A stretch of DNA of 64,000 nucleotides from Flavobacteriales bacterium (GCA_947497485.1 CANMHB010000004.1:124001-188000), one strand, 5' to 3'; positions 47,481 through 56,817 are shown, counted from the first letter of the stretch. The notes: generated from the letters alone by a model not told the origin. Translations and numbers: made by a program.

Positions 47481-47488
47481 ATCTTTGT
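47481..47488 (+). promoter_or_regulatory. Promoter -7 element for the PyrR-like/murQ operon
   Basis: TATCTTTG matches TAnnTTTG exactly and lies 15 bases before the ATG at 47504. No -33 TTG is seen at the expected distance; the nearest TTTG (47447-47450) is too far away. Confidence 0.55.
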
Positions 47489-47503
47489 TTACATTCTTAA
47501 GCT

Positions 47504-47998
47504 ATGCAAGTTATTCTAGATCATCGGCAAATCGACCAGAAAATCACACGCCTTGGACATCAAATTCTTGAAAATTGTTTTGAAGAACAGACTATTTTCA
47601 TCGGAGGCATTGTTGGAAATGGTTCCATTTTGGCAAAGAAATTATCAGAAATCATCCGAGCGAATTCTAACATTGAAGTGGTCTTTTTTGAAATTGTAGT
47701 AAACAAAGAAGAACCCTGGAGTCAGCCGATTCAATTGAGTATCGATCAAAAAACGCTGAAAAAAGGCTATATCATTTTGGTTGATGATGTTGTGAATTCA
47801 GGTAAAACAATGCAATACGCCTTGATCAAATTTTTGGAACAGGCAACGAAAGCGATTAAAACAGTTGCCCTTGTTGATCGTCAACATCGACGTTATCCAA
47901 TCAAAACAGATTTTATTGGTTTGCGTTTGTCCACAACACTCAAAGATCGTATCGAGATCGATATGAAGTCATCAGAAATGAAAGCGTATTTGGTTTAA
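47504..47998 (+). CDS. Phosphoribosyltransferase, PyrR-like
   Basis: The 164-residue protein has the type I phosphoribosyltransferase fold. The PRPP-binding signature is [17 protein letters not shown] (about residues 90-107), and [17 protein letters not shown] near the C-terminus is like PyrR. PyrR proteins act as uracil phosphoribosyltransferases and, in Firmicutes, as pyr mRNA attenuators; in Bacteroidota the role is usually uncertain. The N-terminus ([19 protein letters not shown]) also fits PyrR. It is 17 bases upstream of murQ and shares the promoter at 47481, though no functional link is evident. A separate upp gene lies at 53.7 kb. Confidence 0.8.
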   Translation: MQVILDHRQIDQKITRLGHQILENCFEEQTIFIGGIVGNGSILAKKLSEIIRANSNIEVVFFEIVVNKEEPWSQPIQLSIDQKTLKKGYIILVDDVVNSGKTMQYALIKFLEQATKAIKTVALVDRQHRRYPIKTDFIGLRLSTTLKDRIEIDMKSSEMKAYLV

Positions 47999-48015
47999 CT
48001 TTTAAATTCAAATTA

Positions 48016-48831
48016 ATGAAACGAATTACCGAGTCGAGCTCGAATTACAATGACCTTGAAAAAATGGCAACGAACGAATTGCTTCAAAACATTAATCGCG
48101 AAGATCAAACGGTTCCGCTTGCAGTTGAAAAAGAGATTCCGGCGATCGAGGCTTTTGTAGAAGCTTGTTATGAAAGAATGAAAAAGGGCGGACGTTTATT
48201 CTACATGGGAGCAGGAACCAGCGGACGACTTGGAATTGTCGATGCAAGTGAATGTCCTCCAACTTTTGGAATCGAGCATGGAGTTGTAGTTGGAATCATC
48301 GCAGGGGGAGATACGGCCATTCGTCGTGCTGTTGAATTTGCGGAAGACGATCGCGAACAAGGTTGGAAAGATTTATTAGAATATAACATCAATTCAAACG
48401 ATACTGTTGTCGGTATAGCAGCTTCAGGAACAACTCCATATGTTTTAGGTGCGCTAGAAAAAGCAAAGACGGAAGGTATTTTAACCGGAGGAATCTCGTG
48501 TAACCCTGAATCACCTCTTGCACAATTAGCTGATTTTCCAATGACGCCTGTTGTTGGGCCAGAATTTGTGACTGGAAGCACACGTATGAAATCGGGAACC
48601 GCACAAAAACTCGTTCTGAATATGATTTCTACTTCTTTGATGATCAAACTAGGTCGTGTGAAAGGAAATAAAATGGTCGACATGCAATTGAGCAACAATA
48701 AGTTAGTTGATCGTGGAACACGCATGGTTGCTGATGAACTTCAAATTGAGTATGATTTAGCAGCTGATTTACTTCAGAAAAATGGTTCTGTGCGAAAGGC
48801 GGTAGATTACTATAAAAGTTTAAATAAATGA
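48016..48831 (+). CDS. murQ: N-acetylmuramic acid 6-phosphate etherase
   Basis: MurQ cleaves the lactyl ether of MurNAc 6-phosphate, giving GlcNAc 6-phosphate and lactate during peptidoglycan recycling. The 271-residue protein starts [16 protein letters not shown] and has the SIS-domain blocks [40 protein letters not shown] and [17 protein letters not shown], the last carrying the family signature. The C-terminal helix region (VRKAVDYY) is short, as expected. Its TGA stop overlaps the ATG of the next gene by four bases (ATGA). The cytosolic enzyme is placed with an arginase-family gene rather than with other recycling genes. Confidence 0.96.
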   Translation: MKRITESSSNYNDLEKMATNELLQNINREDQTVPLAVEKEIPAIEAFVEACYERMKKGGRLFYMGAGTSGRLGIVDASECPPTFGIEHGVVVGIIAGGDTAIRRAVEFAEDDREQGWKDLLEYNINSNDTVVGIAASGTTPYVLGALEKAKTEGILTGGISCNPESPLAQLADFPMTPVVGPEFVTGSTRMKSGTAQKLVLNMISTSLMIKLGRVKGNKMVDMQLSNNKLVDRGTRMVADELQIEYDLAADLLQKNGSVRKAVDYYKSLNK

Positions 48832-49865
48832 CACAATTTGATCCAAATGGCGTTGGAATCGCTAATGGAAATATTTTTGGATTCCCATACACAGAGCAAG
48901 ATGCGGATATTGTTATTATTCCGATTCCTTGGGATGCTACTGCGTCTTATGGCAAGGGAACGAGCAATGGACCGCAAGCGATCTTAGATGCTTCAACTCA
49001 GTTGGATTTTTATCACCCAGAATTGGATAAAGCATACGACACCAAAGTTTACATGGCTCCGATTTCTAACGAATGGAAGGAAATCAACGATATATGTTGT
49101 GAAAAAGGCATGCGATACATTCATTTTTTAGAAGAAAACGGTGAAGAATTGGCTTTAGAGAAATTTAAATCGGATATCGATGAAATAAACGAAGCGCACG
49201 AGGCACTGAGGTCTAATTTAAAAGAACGAAGCCTTGAATTACTAAAAGCGGGGAAAATGGTTGCCGTTTTAGGTGGTGAACACTCAACTCCGTTAGGATT
49301 GATTGAAGCATTGAATGATACCTATTCTGATTTCGGAATCCTACAAATTGATGCCCATGCGGATTTACGTGATGCGTACGAAGGGTTTCATCAATCGCAT
49401 GCGAGCATTATGTTTAATGTTTTGAATCGTTGTGATAACATGTCGAAATTGGTTCAAGTGGGTATTCGCGATATTTCTGAGCGTGAAGTTCAGCTTTCTG
49501 ATCAACACAGCCGAGTAAAAACCTTTTTTGATTGGAATTTGAAGAATGAATCCTATACAGGTAAAACATGGTCGCAGCAAGTTGAAGAAATCATCGATTC
49601 ACTCCCAATAAACGTTTACATTTCTTTTGATATTGATGGTTTAAAACCGGAATTGTGTCCAAACACAGGAACGCCAGTAGCAGGTGGATTTGAACTTCAA
49701 GAAGTCAGTTATCTACTTTTTAAAGTAGTTGAATCGGGCAGAAATATTATCGGATTTGACTTAAATGAAGTTGCCCCTGGAAACGAAGGCGATTGGGATG
49801 CGAATGTTGGTGCAAGGGCCTTATGGCAATTGGTATGTGCTGCGGGGAAAAGCTTCAATCGATAA
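48828..49865 (+). CDS. Arginase/agmatinase/formimidoylglutamase family protein
   Basis: The 345-residue ureohydrolase should hydrolyse a guanidino or formimino group, binding two metal ions (Mn2+ in characterised members). Metal-ligand motifs are [29 protein letters not shown] and [20 protein letters not shown]. The N-terminal part has [20 protein letters not shown], typical of Bacteroidota agmatinase-like proteins. The exact substrate (agmatine, arginine, formiminoglutamate or another) cannot be assigned from sequence. It overlaps murQ by four bases, so translation is probably coupled. Confidence 0.9.
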   Translation: MTQFDPNGVGIANGNIFGFPYTEQDADIVIIPIPWDATASYGKGTSNGPQAILDASTQLDFYHPELDKAYDTKVYMAPISNEWKEINDICCEKGMRYIHFLEENGEELALEKFKSDIDEINEAHEALRSNLKERSLELLKAGKMVAVLGGEHSTPLGLIEALNDTYSDFGILQIDAHADLRDAYEGFHQSHASIMFNVLNRCDNMSKLVQVGIRDISEREVQLSDQHSRVKTFFDWNLKNESYTGKTWSQQVEEIIDSLPINVYISFDIDGLKPELCPNTGTPVAGGFELQEVSYLLFKVVESGRNIIGFDLNEVAPGNEGDWDANVGARALWQLVCAAGKSFNR

Positions 49866-49889
49866 CTTTTTGGTGGATTTTTAGAACTT

Positions 49890-50234
49890 TAAAATTGCGA
49901 ATTGCTAACGCAGAACCATTCTTGCTTAACTCGCAATTACTCCATTCGCAATTCTATAGTTCGCAACTCGCAATTATCCCATTCGCAATTCTATAGTTCG
50001 CAACTCGCATTCACCCCATTCGCAATTCTATAGTTCGTAACTCGCAATCACCCTATTCGCAATTCTATAGTTCGCAACTCGCAATCACCCCATTCGCAAT
50101 TCTATAGTTCGTAACTCGCAATCACCCTATTCGCAATTCTTCCGTTGGCAATTCGCAATTACCCCATTCGCAATTCTATAGTTCGTAACTCGCAATCACC
50201 CTATTCGCAATTCTTCCGTTGGCAATTCGCAACT
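49890..50234. repeat. Tandem array of eight 37-bp repeats plus flanking family words (copy 4)
   Basis: Units start at 49944, 49981, 50018, 50055, 50092, 50129, 50166 and 50203, with an exact period of 37 and no spacer. The typical unit begins ATTCGCAATTCTATAGTTCG and ends AACTCGCAATCACCCC. Units six and eight replace the middle with CTTCCGTTGGCAATTCGCAA, so variant units alternate. An inverted word AAATTGCGAATTGC (about 49892) lies at the left end. Together with the leader to about 50318 this is the whole 453-bp gap before the response-regulator gene. Frames open through it are an artefact of the repeat. Confidence 0.9.
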
Positions 50235-50262
50235 AACACAAAACTATTTCCCCTCAAAAATC

Positions 50263-50292
50263 TTGCACATTCAAATTCAGTTTCTATCTTTG
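50263..50292 (+). promoter_or_regulatory. Promoter of the response-regulator gene
   Basis: TTG (50263-50265) and TATCTTTG (50285-50292) are separated by 19 bases, a full match to the Bacteroidota -33/-7 pattern. It lies just after the 37-bp repeat array and 26 bases before the ATG at 50319, which supports that start over a longer frame beginning inside the repeats. Confidence 0.7.
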
Positions 50293-50318
50293 TCTTGTTT
50301 AAATTGATTCTAAATAAG

Positions 50319-51002
50319 ATGAACGTAATCCTCGCTGATAGCAATGACTTAATCCGTATCGGTTTAAGAACAATTTTGTCTGCGCAGCCTGATATTACGA
50401 TTAGTGGAGAAGCAATCAATAACGAAGAATTACTTGAACAAATTGGTGCTTTTGGAGCCTCAGTGGTAATAATCGATTACACATCTCCAGGATTTGATAT
50501 CAATATTGTTCCTAAAATACAGCAGAAACATAAACGTGTTCGCTTTTTAGCCATAACTCCAGAGCAAAGTGCTCAAACTTTGGTCGATGCCCTGCGTTCC
50601 GGAATTACGAGTTACGTAAAAAAGGATTGTGATCTATCAGAAATTGTAAATGCTGTTTCAGAAACCGCTCGTGGAAATAAATTTTTCTGCGGTCAAATTC
50701 TTGAGGCAATTCAAAAAGCCAATATTGATGTCAACGATTTAGATTTTGATTCATTTACCTGCGAGGCGGTAATTTTGTCCGAACGAGAAAATGAGATAAT
50801 CGTTCTAATTGCGGAGGGATATACCAATGAACAAATCGCCGAACAACTTTTTTTAAGTAAACATACGGTGAATACCCACCGCAAGAATATTATGGCTAAA
50901 CTGGGTGTAAATAACACGGCTGGAATAGTTATGTATGCTGTAAAAACGAATCTGGTTTCCCCAAATAAATTTCTTTTCGCTCCAGGTCTTAAAGCGATTT
51001 AA
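50319..51002 (+). CDS. NarL/LuxR-family response regulator
   Basis: The 227-residue protein is a two-component output regulator. The receiver domain (about 1-120) starts MNVILADSNDLIRIGL, has the phosphorylatable Asp 53 in VVIIDYTSPG, Thr 80 in LAITPE and Lys 101 in SYVKKD, so phosphorylation looks possible. The LuxR-type HTH (about 160-215) has LSERENEIIVLIAEGYTNEQ and LFLSKHTVNTHRKNIMAKLG. No histidine kinase is adjacent, so it is an orphan here. Start ATG 50319 was chosen because the longer frame runs through tandem repeats and across the promoter. It converges with the MFS transporter gene. Confidence 0.93.
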   Translation: MNVILADSNDLIRIGLRTILSAQPDITISGEAINNEELLEQIGAFGASVVIIDYTSPGFDINIVPKIQQKHKRVRFLAITPEQSAQTLVDALRSGITSYVKKDCDLSEIVNAVSETARGNKFFCGQILEAIQKANIDVNDLDFDSFTCEAVILSERENEIIVLIAEGYTNEQIAEQLFLSKHTVNTHRKNIMAKLGVNNTAGIVMYAVKTNLVSPNKFLFAPGLKAI

Positions 51003-51010
51003 CTATTGGG

Positions 51011-52318
51011 TTAGGATAATTCTTCAATGTAGTTTAAATCCTTCCCAAAGGTTTCCTTTAGTTTATAAATGCTCCATAATGCAAGGGAAATAATTGTTAG
51101 TCCAACTATTAAGGCAGAGAGTCCATCTTCAATATTCGAAGAAACTAAAAATGAGAAAAAGAGCACAACAAGATTTACTGATCCACGAACAAAATTAGGT
51201 ATCGTATTTGCGGCTGTCGAACGAATATTTGTTCCGAATTGCTCTGCTGCAATTGTTACAAAAATCGCCCAATACCCAGTCGAAGCACCCAAAAGGAAAC
51301 AATAAAAGTAATAAGTTCCTTCGTTGATATTTCTTGAACCAAAGAGAAATAAGGACGTAACAACAATCGTCATTGATAAAAAGATCATAACTACCTTTCT
51401 TCTGCTTTTTAATAGTTGACTCAAAAGACCTGCAACTAAATCTCCAACGGCAAGTCCGATGTATGAATACATGACAGCATATCCATTTTTTATAGTTTTC
51501 AATCCAAGCAATGGGCCAAAATTATCCTCTGAATTCATAATTAGAAGTCCAATAACAAACCAAATTGGAATTCCAATAATGATACACTGAATGTATTTGA
51601 TGAGGTTGGATCGCTTGAAAAAAATCAATTTTAAATCACCCCGTTTAACGCCCTCTTGATGCATTTGATGAAACATTCCAGACTCTAAAGTTCCCATTCG
51701 AATTAAAAGTAAAAGGAGTCCGAGAATTCCACCAACAATGTAGGCGACTTGCCAATTTAGAAGTGAAATACCAAAAATTGAATGAACAATTGAACTGAAA
51801 AAGTCACCCTTGTCATATACTAATTTTGCAAAAACTGCACCGAGAGCTCCAAAGCACACTATGATCATTGTGCCATAGCCGCGCTTTTCTTTTGGCATCA
51901 GTTCAGAAACGAGTGTAATTCCAGCTCCTAATTCACCTGCAAGACCAATTCCTGCAATTACACGAATGACACAATAACTTGGGATGTCAGTTACGAATGC
52001 ATTTGCAATGTTTGCAAGAGAGTATAAGAGAATTGATCCGAACAGAACCTTAACGCGTCCCTTTTTATCTCCTAGTATTCCCCACAATAATCCTCCAATG
52101 AACATTCCCATCATTTGTAAATTGAAAAGCATTTTCCCAATTGCACCGCGCGTTGCATCAGAAGCAAAAGGCAGAATACTTTTAATGCTGTCCGTTTTTA
52201 CAACTCCAAAGAGAACTAAGTCGTAAATATCTACGAAGTATCCCAATGAAGCAATAATTACAAGCATTAAGGATTTTCGGTTAAAAACTACATTTTCCAT
52301 CTGTTCGAAGATAATCAT
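51011..52318 (-). CDS. MFS transporter, metabolite:H+ symporter-like
   Basis: The 435-residue protein has about 12 transmembrane segments in two halves. The motif LLWGILGDKKGRVKVLFGS after TM2 is the MFS motif A, and GLAGELGAGITLVSELMPKE matches the metabolite:H+ symporter group (sugar, organic acid or osmolyte carriers). The second half contains LAVGDLVAGLLSQLLKSRRK, a degenerate motif A. The substrate is unknown. An in-frame ATG at 52300 would give a slightly shorter protein starting MENVVFNRKS and cannot be excluded. It diverges from the DctA-like gene 92 bases away, so the two may share regulation. Confidence 0.85.
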   Translation of the reverse strand: MIIFEQMENVVFNRKSLMLVIIASLGYFVDIYDLVLFGVVKTDSIKSILPFASDATRGAIGKMLFNLQMMGMFIGGLLWGILGDKKGRVKVLFGSILLYSLANIANAFVTDIPSYCVIRVIAGIGLAGELGAGITLVSELMPKEKRGYGTMIIVCFGALGAVFAKLVYDKGDFFSSIVHSIFGISLLNWQVAYIVGGILGLLLLLIRMGTLESGMFHQMHQEGVKRGDLKLIFFKRSNLIKYIQCIIIGIPIWFVIGLLIMNSEDNFGPLLGLKTIKNGYAVMYSYIGLAVGDLVAGLLSQLLKSRRKVVMIFLSMTIVVTSLFLFGSRNINEGTYYFYCFLLGASTGYWAIFVTIAAEQFGTNIRSTAANTIPNFVRGSVNLVVLFFSFLVSSNIEDGLSALIVGLTIISLALWSIYKLKETFGKDLNYIEELS

Positions 52319-52409
52319 ATTTATTTTTCAATGTTTCAAAAAGTATTCAGATAATTTTCTTTTGTTCTTCCGAAAGATTTGTTTCTTTGTAAGGAGCTAA
52401 AATCTTTTT

Positions 52410-53687
52410 ATGGATATTCATTCTGCTGAAATAACGTCTCAAAAAAAACCTTGGTATCGTCTATTGTATGTTCAGGTTATAATTGCAATTGTAATAGGAG
52501 TTGTTCTTGGTCATAATTGGCCTGAGCAATCCCAATCATTGAAATTGCTTGGTGATGGATTCATTGCATTGGTAAAAATGATAATTGCTCCTGTTATTTT
52601 CATTACGGTTAGTACTGGATTAGCATCAATGAATAACCTGAATACGGTTGGACGAGTTACCGGAAAGGCGATGCTCTACTTTATTACTTTTTCAACACTT
52701 GCCTTGGTTATTGGTATGGTTGTAGCCAATTTAATCAAACCAGGTTCAGGGATGAACATCGATCCAACATCTATTGATCCAAAATCAATCAAGGATTATC
52801 TGAGTGCAACAAAAGAACATACGCTAACCAATTTTATTCTTGATATCATACCAACTTCACTTTTGAGTTCTTTAACCGGTGATCGCATTCTTCAGGTTTT
52901 GTTCGTAGCAATTATATTCGGAATTGGACTATCCATGACACAGGAAAAAAGTAAACCCGTTATTGATTTTCTTCATGCCTTGGCACACCCAATTTTTAAA
53001 ATTGTGGAAATCATAATGAAACTTGCTCCTATTGGTGCTTTCGGAGCTATGGCTTTCACGGTTGGAAAATATGGTTTGGCTGTTTTGTGGAACTTAATCG
53101 GGCTTGTCGGAACCTTTTATGTTACTGCTATTTTATTTATTGTTGTTATTTTAGGATTGGTTGCGGCATATAATAAATTCAATATTTTCAAATTATTGAG
53201 GTACATTAAAGATGAACTTTTCTTAGTTCTTGCAACGAGTTCATCTGAATCTGCTTTGCCAAATTTGATGCGGAAATTAGAGAAATTAGGCTGCTCTAAA
53301 CAGGTGGTTGGGTTGGTTGTTCCCACAGGATATTCATTTAATTTGGACGGAACAAATATTTACATGACACTCGCCGCACTTTTTATCGCACAAGCTTGTA
53401 ATTTTCCACTTTCTTTGAATCAGCAAATACTGATTCTACTCATTGCTATGTTGAGCTCTAAAGGTTCTGCAGGAGTAACCGGAGCCGGCTTTATTACCTT
53501 GGCAGCGACCTTAGCAGTCGTGAAAGGTTTTCCAGTTCAAGGAATTGCTTTGATATTAGGAATTGATAAATTTATGTCTGAATGTAGGGCTTTAACAAAT
53601 TTCATCGGAAATGCTGTTGCAACCATTGTTGTGGCGCGATGGGATAAACAATTGGATGAATCCGTTCTGAAAAAAGAGCTTGGATAG
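52410..53687 (+). CDS. dctA: Dicarboxylate:cation symporter, DctA-like (DAACS family)
   Basis: The 425-residue membrane protein resembles DctA, which takes up succinate, fumarate and malate. It starts with a short cytosolic segment ([20 protein letters not shown]). Family motifs are [20 protein letters not shown] and the substrate-binding [40 protein letters not shown] and [20 protein letters not shown]. These match DctA more closely than the GltP glutamate carriers, but glutamate or aspartate as substrate is not excluded. It is divergent from the MFS gene and 55 bases upstream of upp. Confidence 0.85.
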   Translation: MDIHSAEITSQKKPWYRLLYVQVIIAIVIGVVLGHNWPEQSQSLKLLGDGFIALVKMIIAPVIFITVSTGLASMNNLNTVGRVTGKAMLYFITFSTLALVIGMVVANLIKPGSGMNIDPTSIDPKSIKDYLSATKEHTLTNFILDIIPTSLLSSLTGDRILQVLFVAIIFGIGLSMTQEKSKPVIDFLHALAHPIFKIVEIIMKLAPIGAFGAMAFTVGKYGLAVLWNLIGLVGTFYVTAILFIVVILGLVAAYNKFNIFKLLRYIKDELFLVLATSSSESALPNLMRKLEKLGCSKQVVGLVVPTGYSFNLDGTNIYMTLAALFIAQACNFPLSLNQQILILLIAMLSSKGSAGVTGAGFITLAATLAVVKGFPVQGIALILGIDKFMSECRALTNFIGNAVATIVVARWDKQLDESVLKKELG

Positions 53688-53742
53688 GAATTTTTAACAA
53701 ATACAAAAGCAATTTAATCGATAAATTCGTAAAAACATTTTT

Positions 53743-54390
53743 ATGGTCCATAACCTATCTGAATCAGTTTCATTAATTGGAAATTATCTTTCTGAATTAC
53801 GTGATGTTAATATCCAGAAAGATGCGATGCGTTTCCGTTTAAATTTGGAGCGAATTGCTGAAATCATTGGATATGAGATTTCTAAGAAGCTTGATTATAA
53901 AATGATTCAAACTGAAACACCATTAGGCGTTTCTGAAGATAAGGTTCTTAAAGAAAACCCACTTTTAATTACCATTCTGCGAGCTGGGTTAGCTATGCAT
54001 TCTGGTTTACTTCGATACTATGATCGATCAGAAAGTGCTTATATTTCCGCTTATAGAAAACATACAACACCTGAAGAGTTTGAAATTTACGTTGAATATC
54101 TTGCTGCCCCAAATTTAGATGGTCGAGTTTGGATAATAAGCGATCCAATGTTGGCAACAGGAAATTCGATGGTGACTGTCTATAAAGCGCTTTTAAAGAA
54201 TGGTAAACCTTCCAAAATATACATAGTTTCGGCGATTGCTACGCCAGATGCAATTGAATTTGTAAAACGAAATCTTCCAGATACAACTGAAATATGGGTT
54301 GGTGCCATCGATAAAGAATTGACGGCTCAATCTTATATTGTTCCTGGACTTGGTGATGCAGGAGATTTAGCTTTTGGGGTAAAAGTTTAG
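53743..54390 (+). CDS. upp: Uracil phosphoribosyltransferase
   Basis: Upp makes UMP from uracil and PRPP in pyrimidine salvage. The 215-residue protein contains LITILRAGLAMHSGLL, the PRPP-binding motif WIISDPMLATGNSMVTVYKA and the C-terminal YIVPGLGDAGDLAFG (uracil-binding loop). The family's middle block reads AYISAYRKHTTPEEFEIYVE. It is followed after two bases by a small membrane-protein gene and then by a nucleotidase gene, so a pyrimidine salvage operon is likely. Confidence 0.95.
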   Translation: MVHNLSESVSLIGNYLSELRDVNIQKDAMRFRLNLERIAEIIGYEISKKLDYKMIQTETPLGVSEDKVLKENPLLITILRAGLAMHSGLLRYYDRSESAYISAYRKHTTPEEFEIYVEYLAAPNLDGRVWIISDPMLATGNSMVTVYKALLKNGKPSKIYIVSAIATPDAIEFVKRNLPDTTEIWVGAIDKELTAQSYIVPGLGDAGDLAFGVKV

Positions 54391-54392
54391 AA

Positions 54393-54857
54393 ATGAATTG
54401 GGCTGCTTTATCAAGTGTTTTTTTTGTTGCAACATTCAAATTTATGTTTGCTCCGTTTGCTGGTCCACATGTTGGATTGCCTTTTTATGAAACTTTTTTC
54501 GCAGCATTTTTGGGAGGTAGTTTAAGCTCTGCAATCTTCTATTTTGCGAGCGATTTTTTTATGGAATGGTCTCATAATCGTAGAGTAGAGAAAAATAATT
54601 TGCTTGATCAACAAGGACTTCCTGTTCCGAATAAAAAGAAGTTTACAAAAACAAATCGCATGGTCATTCGACTAAAAATGAAATTTGGTAAATACGGCAT
54701 TTGCTTTTGGGCACCATTTTTCTTTTCCATTCCATTTGGAAGTATTATTGTTGCGAAGTTTTATGGAAAGCTGAATGAAACCTATCCTTTAATTTTATTG
54801 GGAATGGCAATAAATGCGACAATAACAACTTTTCTAGCATATGTCGTATTCGGATAA
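54393..54857 (+). CDS. Small uncharacterised integral membrane protein
   Basis: The 154-residue protein has about four hydrophobic segments: about 5-25 (AALSSVFFVATFKFMFA), 33-52 (FFAAFLGGSLSSAIFYFA), 100-120 (ICFWAPFFFSIPFGSIIVA) and 130-150. The central cytosolic loop is basic (HNRRVEKNNLLDQQG, KKKFTKTNRMVIRLKMKFG). I do not recognise a named family. It is two bases after upp and its 3' end overlaps the nucleotidase gene by 17 bases, so all three are probably co-transcribed. Confidence 0.8.
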   Translation: MNWAALSSVFFVATFKFMFAPFAGPHVGLPFYETFFAAFLGGSLSSAIFYFASDFFMEWSHNRRVEKNNLLDQQGLPVPNKKKFTKTNRMVIRLKMKFGKYGICFWAPFFFSIPFGSIIVAKFYGKLNETYPLILLGMAINATITTFLAYVVFG

Positions 54858-55551
54858 GCACATTTTCTTCGACCTTGACAGAACTTTGTGGGATTTTGAT
54901 AAAAATTCAGAATTCGCTCTTAGAGAAATTTTGAAAGGGGAAAAGTTGGATAAAGTTTGTGGAAACTTCAATAATTTTCATCAAAAATATGTTCAGGAAA
55001 ATAAACGCTTGTGGCATGATTACGGTTTAGGCCTGCTTTCTAAGGAAGTTTTACGATACGAACGTTTTTACCAAACACTTTTGTTGTTTAATTTAGATGA
55101 TTTAGATCTGGCGAAAAGAATGGGTGATGCTTATGTTGATCTTTCACCTCGTCAAACGCAGTTATTTCCTAACGCCAAAGAAACACTTAATGAACTTCAA
55201 AACATTGGATTCCAGATGCACATTATAACAAATGGTTTTTCGGAAGTTCAATACATTAAACTCGAAAATTGTGGTTTAATAAAGTTTTTTGATGTCATTG
55301 TTTGTTCCGAAATCATCGGAAAAAATAAACCAGATCCAATGATTTTCAATCATGCTTTATCTGAAGCAAAAGCTGTTTCCTCTAATTCTTTGATGATTGG
55401 CGATGATTATCATGCCGATATAAATGGTGCTATTCAATCTGGAATGCAAGCTGTTCTTTTCGATCCGTTCGAAAAAGAGAATCCCGATTTTGAAAACAGA
55501 ATCAAAGATTTGTCTGAAATTCCCGAAATGGCTATAAAATTACTCCGATAA
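54841..55551 (+). CDS. HAD-family noncanonical pyrimidine nucleotidase, YjjG-like
   Basis: The 236-residue HAD hydrolase has the nucleophile motif HIFFDLDRTLWDFDKNSE (Asp 11 and Asp 13), motif II in MHIITNGFSEVQYIKLE, the Lys in GKNKPDPMIF and the acidic motif MIGDDYHADINGA. The N-terminal pattern RTLWDF and the helical cap with RYERFYQTLLLF match YjjG, which dephosphorylates nucleoside monophosphates, including noncanonical pyrimidine ones. Start ATG 54841 is inside the previous gene. Position after upp fits nucleotide salvage or cleanup. It converges with rlmB with no gap. Confidence 0.9.
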   Translation: MSYSDKHIFFDLDRTLWDFDKNSEFALREILKGEKLDKVCGNFNNFHQKYVQENKRLWHDYGLGLLSKEVLRYERFYQTLLLFNLDDLDLAKRMGDAYVDLSPRQTQLFPNAKETLNELQNIGFQMHIITNGFSEVQYIKLENCGLIKFFDVIVCSEIIGKNKPDPMIFNHALSEAKAVSSNSLMIGDDYHADINGAIQSGMQAVLFDPFEKENPDFENRIKDLSEIPEMAIKLLR

Positions 55552-56319
55552 CTAACTGTAAAGCTCTTGTCGTAATTTCTCATAAAGAACCATTCCAGTT
55601 GCCACACCAACGTTTAGCGACGAAATTTCTCCACGCATTGGAATTTTGGCTTTTATATCGGACATATTGATCAAATCCTGGGTAATTCCATTTTCTTCTG
55701 AACCCATTATGATTGCTACTGATCCGCGTAAATTTACTTGATAGAGTGGGGTAGCGGATTTTTCAGTACAAGCAACCAATCGAAGTCCACTTTGCTGAAG
55801 ATAGAACAAGCTATTTTTAAGGTCATCAGTTTTACATACTGGAATTCTATTTAAAGCTCCTGCTGAGGCTTTCATAGCGTCAGAAGAAACGAGAGCAGAA
55901 CCCTTGGATGGAATTAAAATTGCATCAACACCTTCACATTCTGCCGTTCTCGCAATTGCACCAAAATTTCGAACATCAGTAATTCTGTCTAAAACCAGTA
56001 TAGTTGGTTTTTTACCTTCTTCAAGCATTTGGTCAACTAGTGTCTCGATTTCCTTGTATTCAATAGGTGTCACAAAAGCTACAACACCTTGATGGTTTCC
56101 AGATGTTAGCGAATCGATTTTTTGAGCAGGCACAAATTGTAATTGAAAATGTTTACCAGTCAAGGCTTCTCGAAGTTCATTGAATACCTCCTTTTGAATA
56201 CCCTTTTGAATTAATATTTTATTAAGCTCTCGATCTGCTTTGATAGCTTCAATTACTGAATGAATTCCGTAGATAATATCCGTTCTTTCTTTTTTCTGGT
56301 AATGTTGTTTTCTTTCCAT
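55552..56319 (-). CDS. rlmB: 23S rRNA (guanosine-2'-O-)-methyltransferase, RlmB/TrmH family
   Basis: The 255-residue SPOUT-fold enzyme methylates a ribose in 23S rRNA (G2251 in E. coli). The N-terminal substrate-binding domain has YGIHSVIEAIKADREL. The catalytic domain has LVLDRITDVRNFGAIARTAE (motif 1, Asn and Arg conserved), AIIMGSEENGIT and SLNVGVATGMVLYE, which form the SAM-binding knot. It begins in the same TAATG as the osmC stop, so these two minus-strand genes are coupled. The assignment RlmB rather than another TrmH-like enzyme rests on domain layout. Confidence 0.92.
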   Translation of the reverse strand: MERKQHYQKKERTDIIYGIHSVIEAIKADRELNKILIQKGIQKEVFNELREALTGKHFQLQFVPAQKIDSLTSGNHQGVVAFVTPIEYKEIETLVDQMLEEGKKPTILVLDRITDVRNFGAIARTAECEGVDAILIPSKGSALVSSDAMKASAGALNRIPVCKTDDLKNSLFYLQQSGLRLVACTEKSATPLYQVNLRGSVAIIMGSEENGITQDLINMSDIKAKIPMRGEISSLNVGVATGMVLYEKLRQELYS

Positions 56320-56717
56320 TAAATAAAATTAAATTCCATCTCTACGTTTCCGTCAAGTGTTTTTGCAACCGGGCAAGCTTTACCTGCTGCAATTGCTTTT
56401 TCCAAGGTTTTTTCGTCCCAATTATTTCCTTTCAAATCAATATGCAGAACGATTTTATCAATTCTGCGTGGTCCTGAACCCATTATTTTTTGAACTGAAA
56501 CTTCACCGTTTGTAAATGGAATCTCGTGATTTTGACAATAAATCCCAATGATTGTTAACATACATGAGGCAAGTGAAGTCGCAACTAAATCAGTTGGTGA
56601 AAATGCTTCTCCTTTTCCAAAATTATCCAAAGGTGCATCTGTCAAAATTTTATTACCAGAACTCAAATGTTCACATGACGTTCTTAAATTTCCAAGGTAA
56701 GTTACTTTTGATGTCAT
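56319..56717 (-). CDS. OsmC/Ohr-family protein
   Basis: The 132-residue protein belongs to the OsmC family, whose members reduce organic hydroperoxides. The two redox-active cysteines are Cys 52 in SLASCMLTIIG and Cys 115 in GKACPVAKTLDGN. Other family blocks are AFSPTDLVATSLASC and GSGPRRIDKIVLHID. It is shorter than many OsmC proteins but complete. Its stop codon overlaps the rlmB start by one base. A TAnnTTTG element lies about 20 bases upstream. Confidence 0.92.
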   Translation of the reverse strand: MTSKVTYLGNLRTSCEHLSSGNKILTDAPLDNFGKGEAFSPTDLVATSLASCMLTIIGIYCQNHEIPFTNGEVSVQKIMGSGPRRIDKIVLHIDLKGNNWDEKTLEKAIAAGKACPVAKTLDGNVEMEFNFI

Positions 56718-56736
56718 CGTTAGATATGATTAACAG

Positions 56737-56744
56737 CAAAGTTA
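56737..56744 (-). promoter_or_regulatory. Promoter -7 element for osmC-rlmB
   Basis: On the minus strand the octamer is TAACTTTG, a full TAnnTTTG match 19 bases before the osmC ATG (56717). A clear -33 TTG was not found. Confidence 0.5.
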
Positions 56745-56817
56745 GCTATTAATTTGCTTTTCCTATACATGATTCATACAATGGAAAAATCTTAATGAAA
56801 GTTTTATTGAAATTGGT

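Noticed and set aside
48201-48725. Long minus-strand frame opposite murQ
   Set aside because: It is antisense to a complete, clearly recognised murQ and has no family-like motif.
49944-50234. 37-bp periodic repeats considered as a CRISPR array
   Set aside because: Units follow each other with no spacers, variants alternate, and no cas gene is in the window.
50145-50318. N-terminal extension of the response regulator through the repeat array
   Set aside because: The extension is encoded by tandem repeats and the promoter, and the receiver domain begins at the ATG at 50319.
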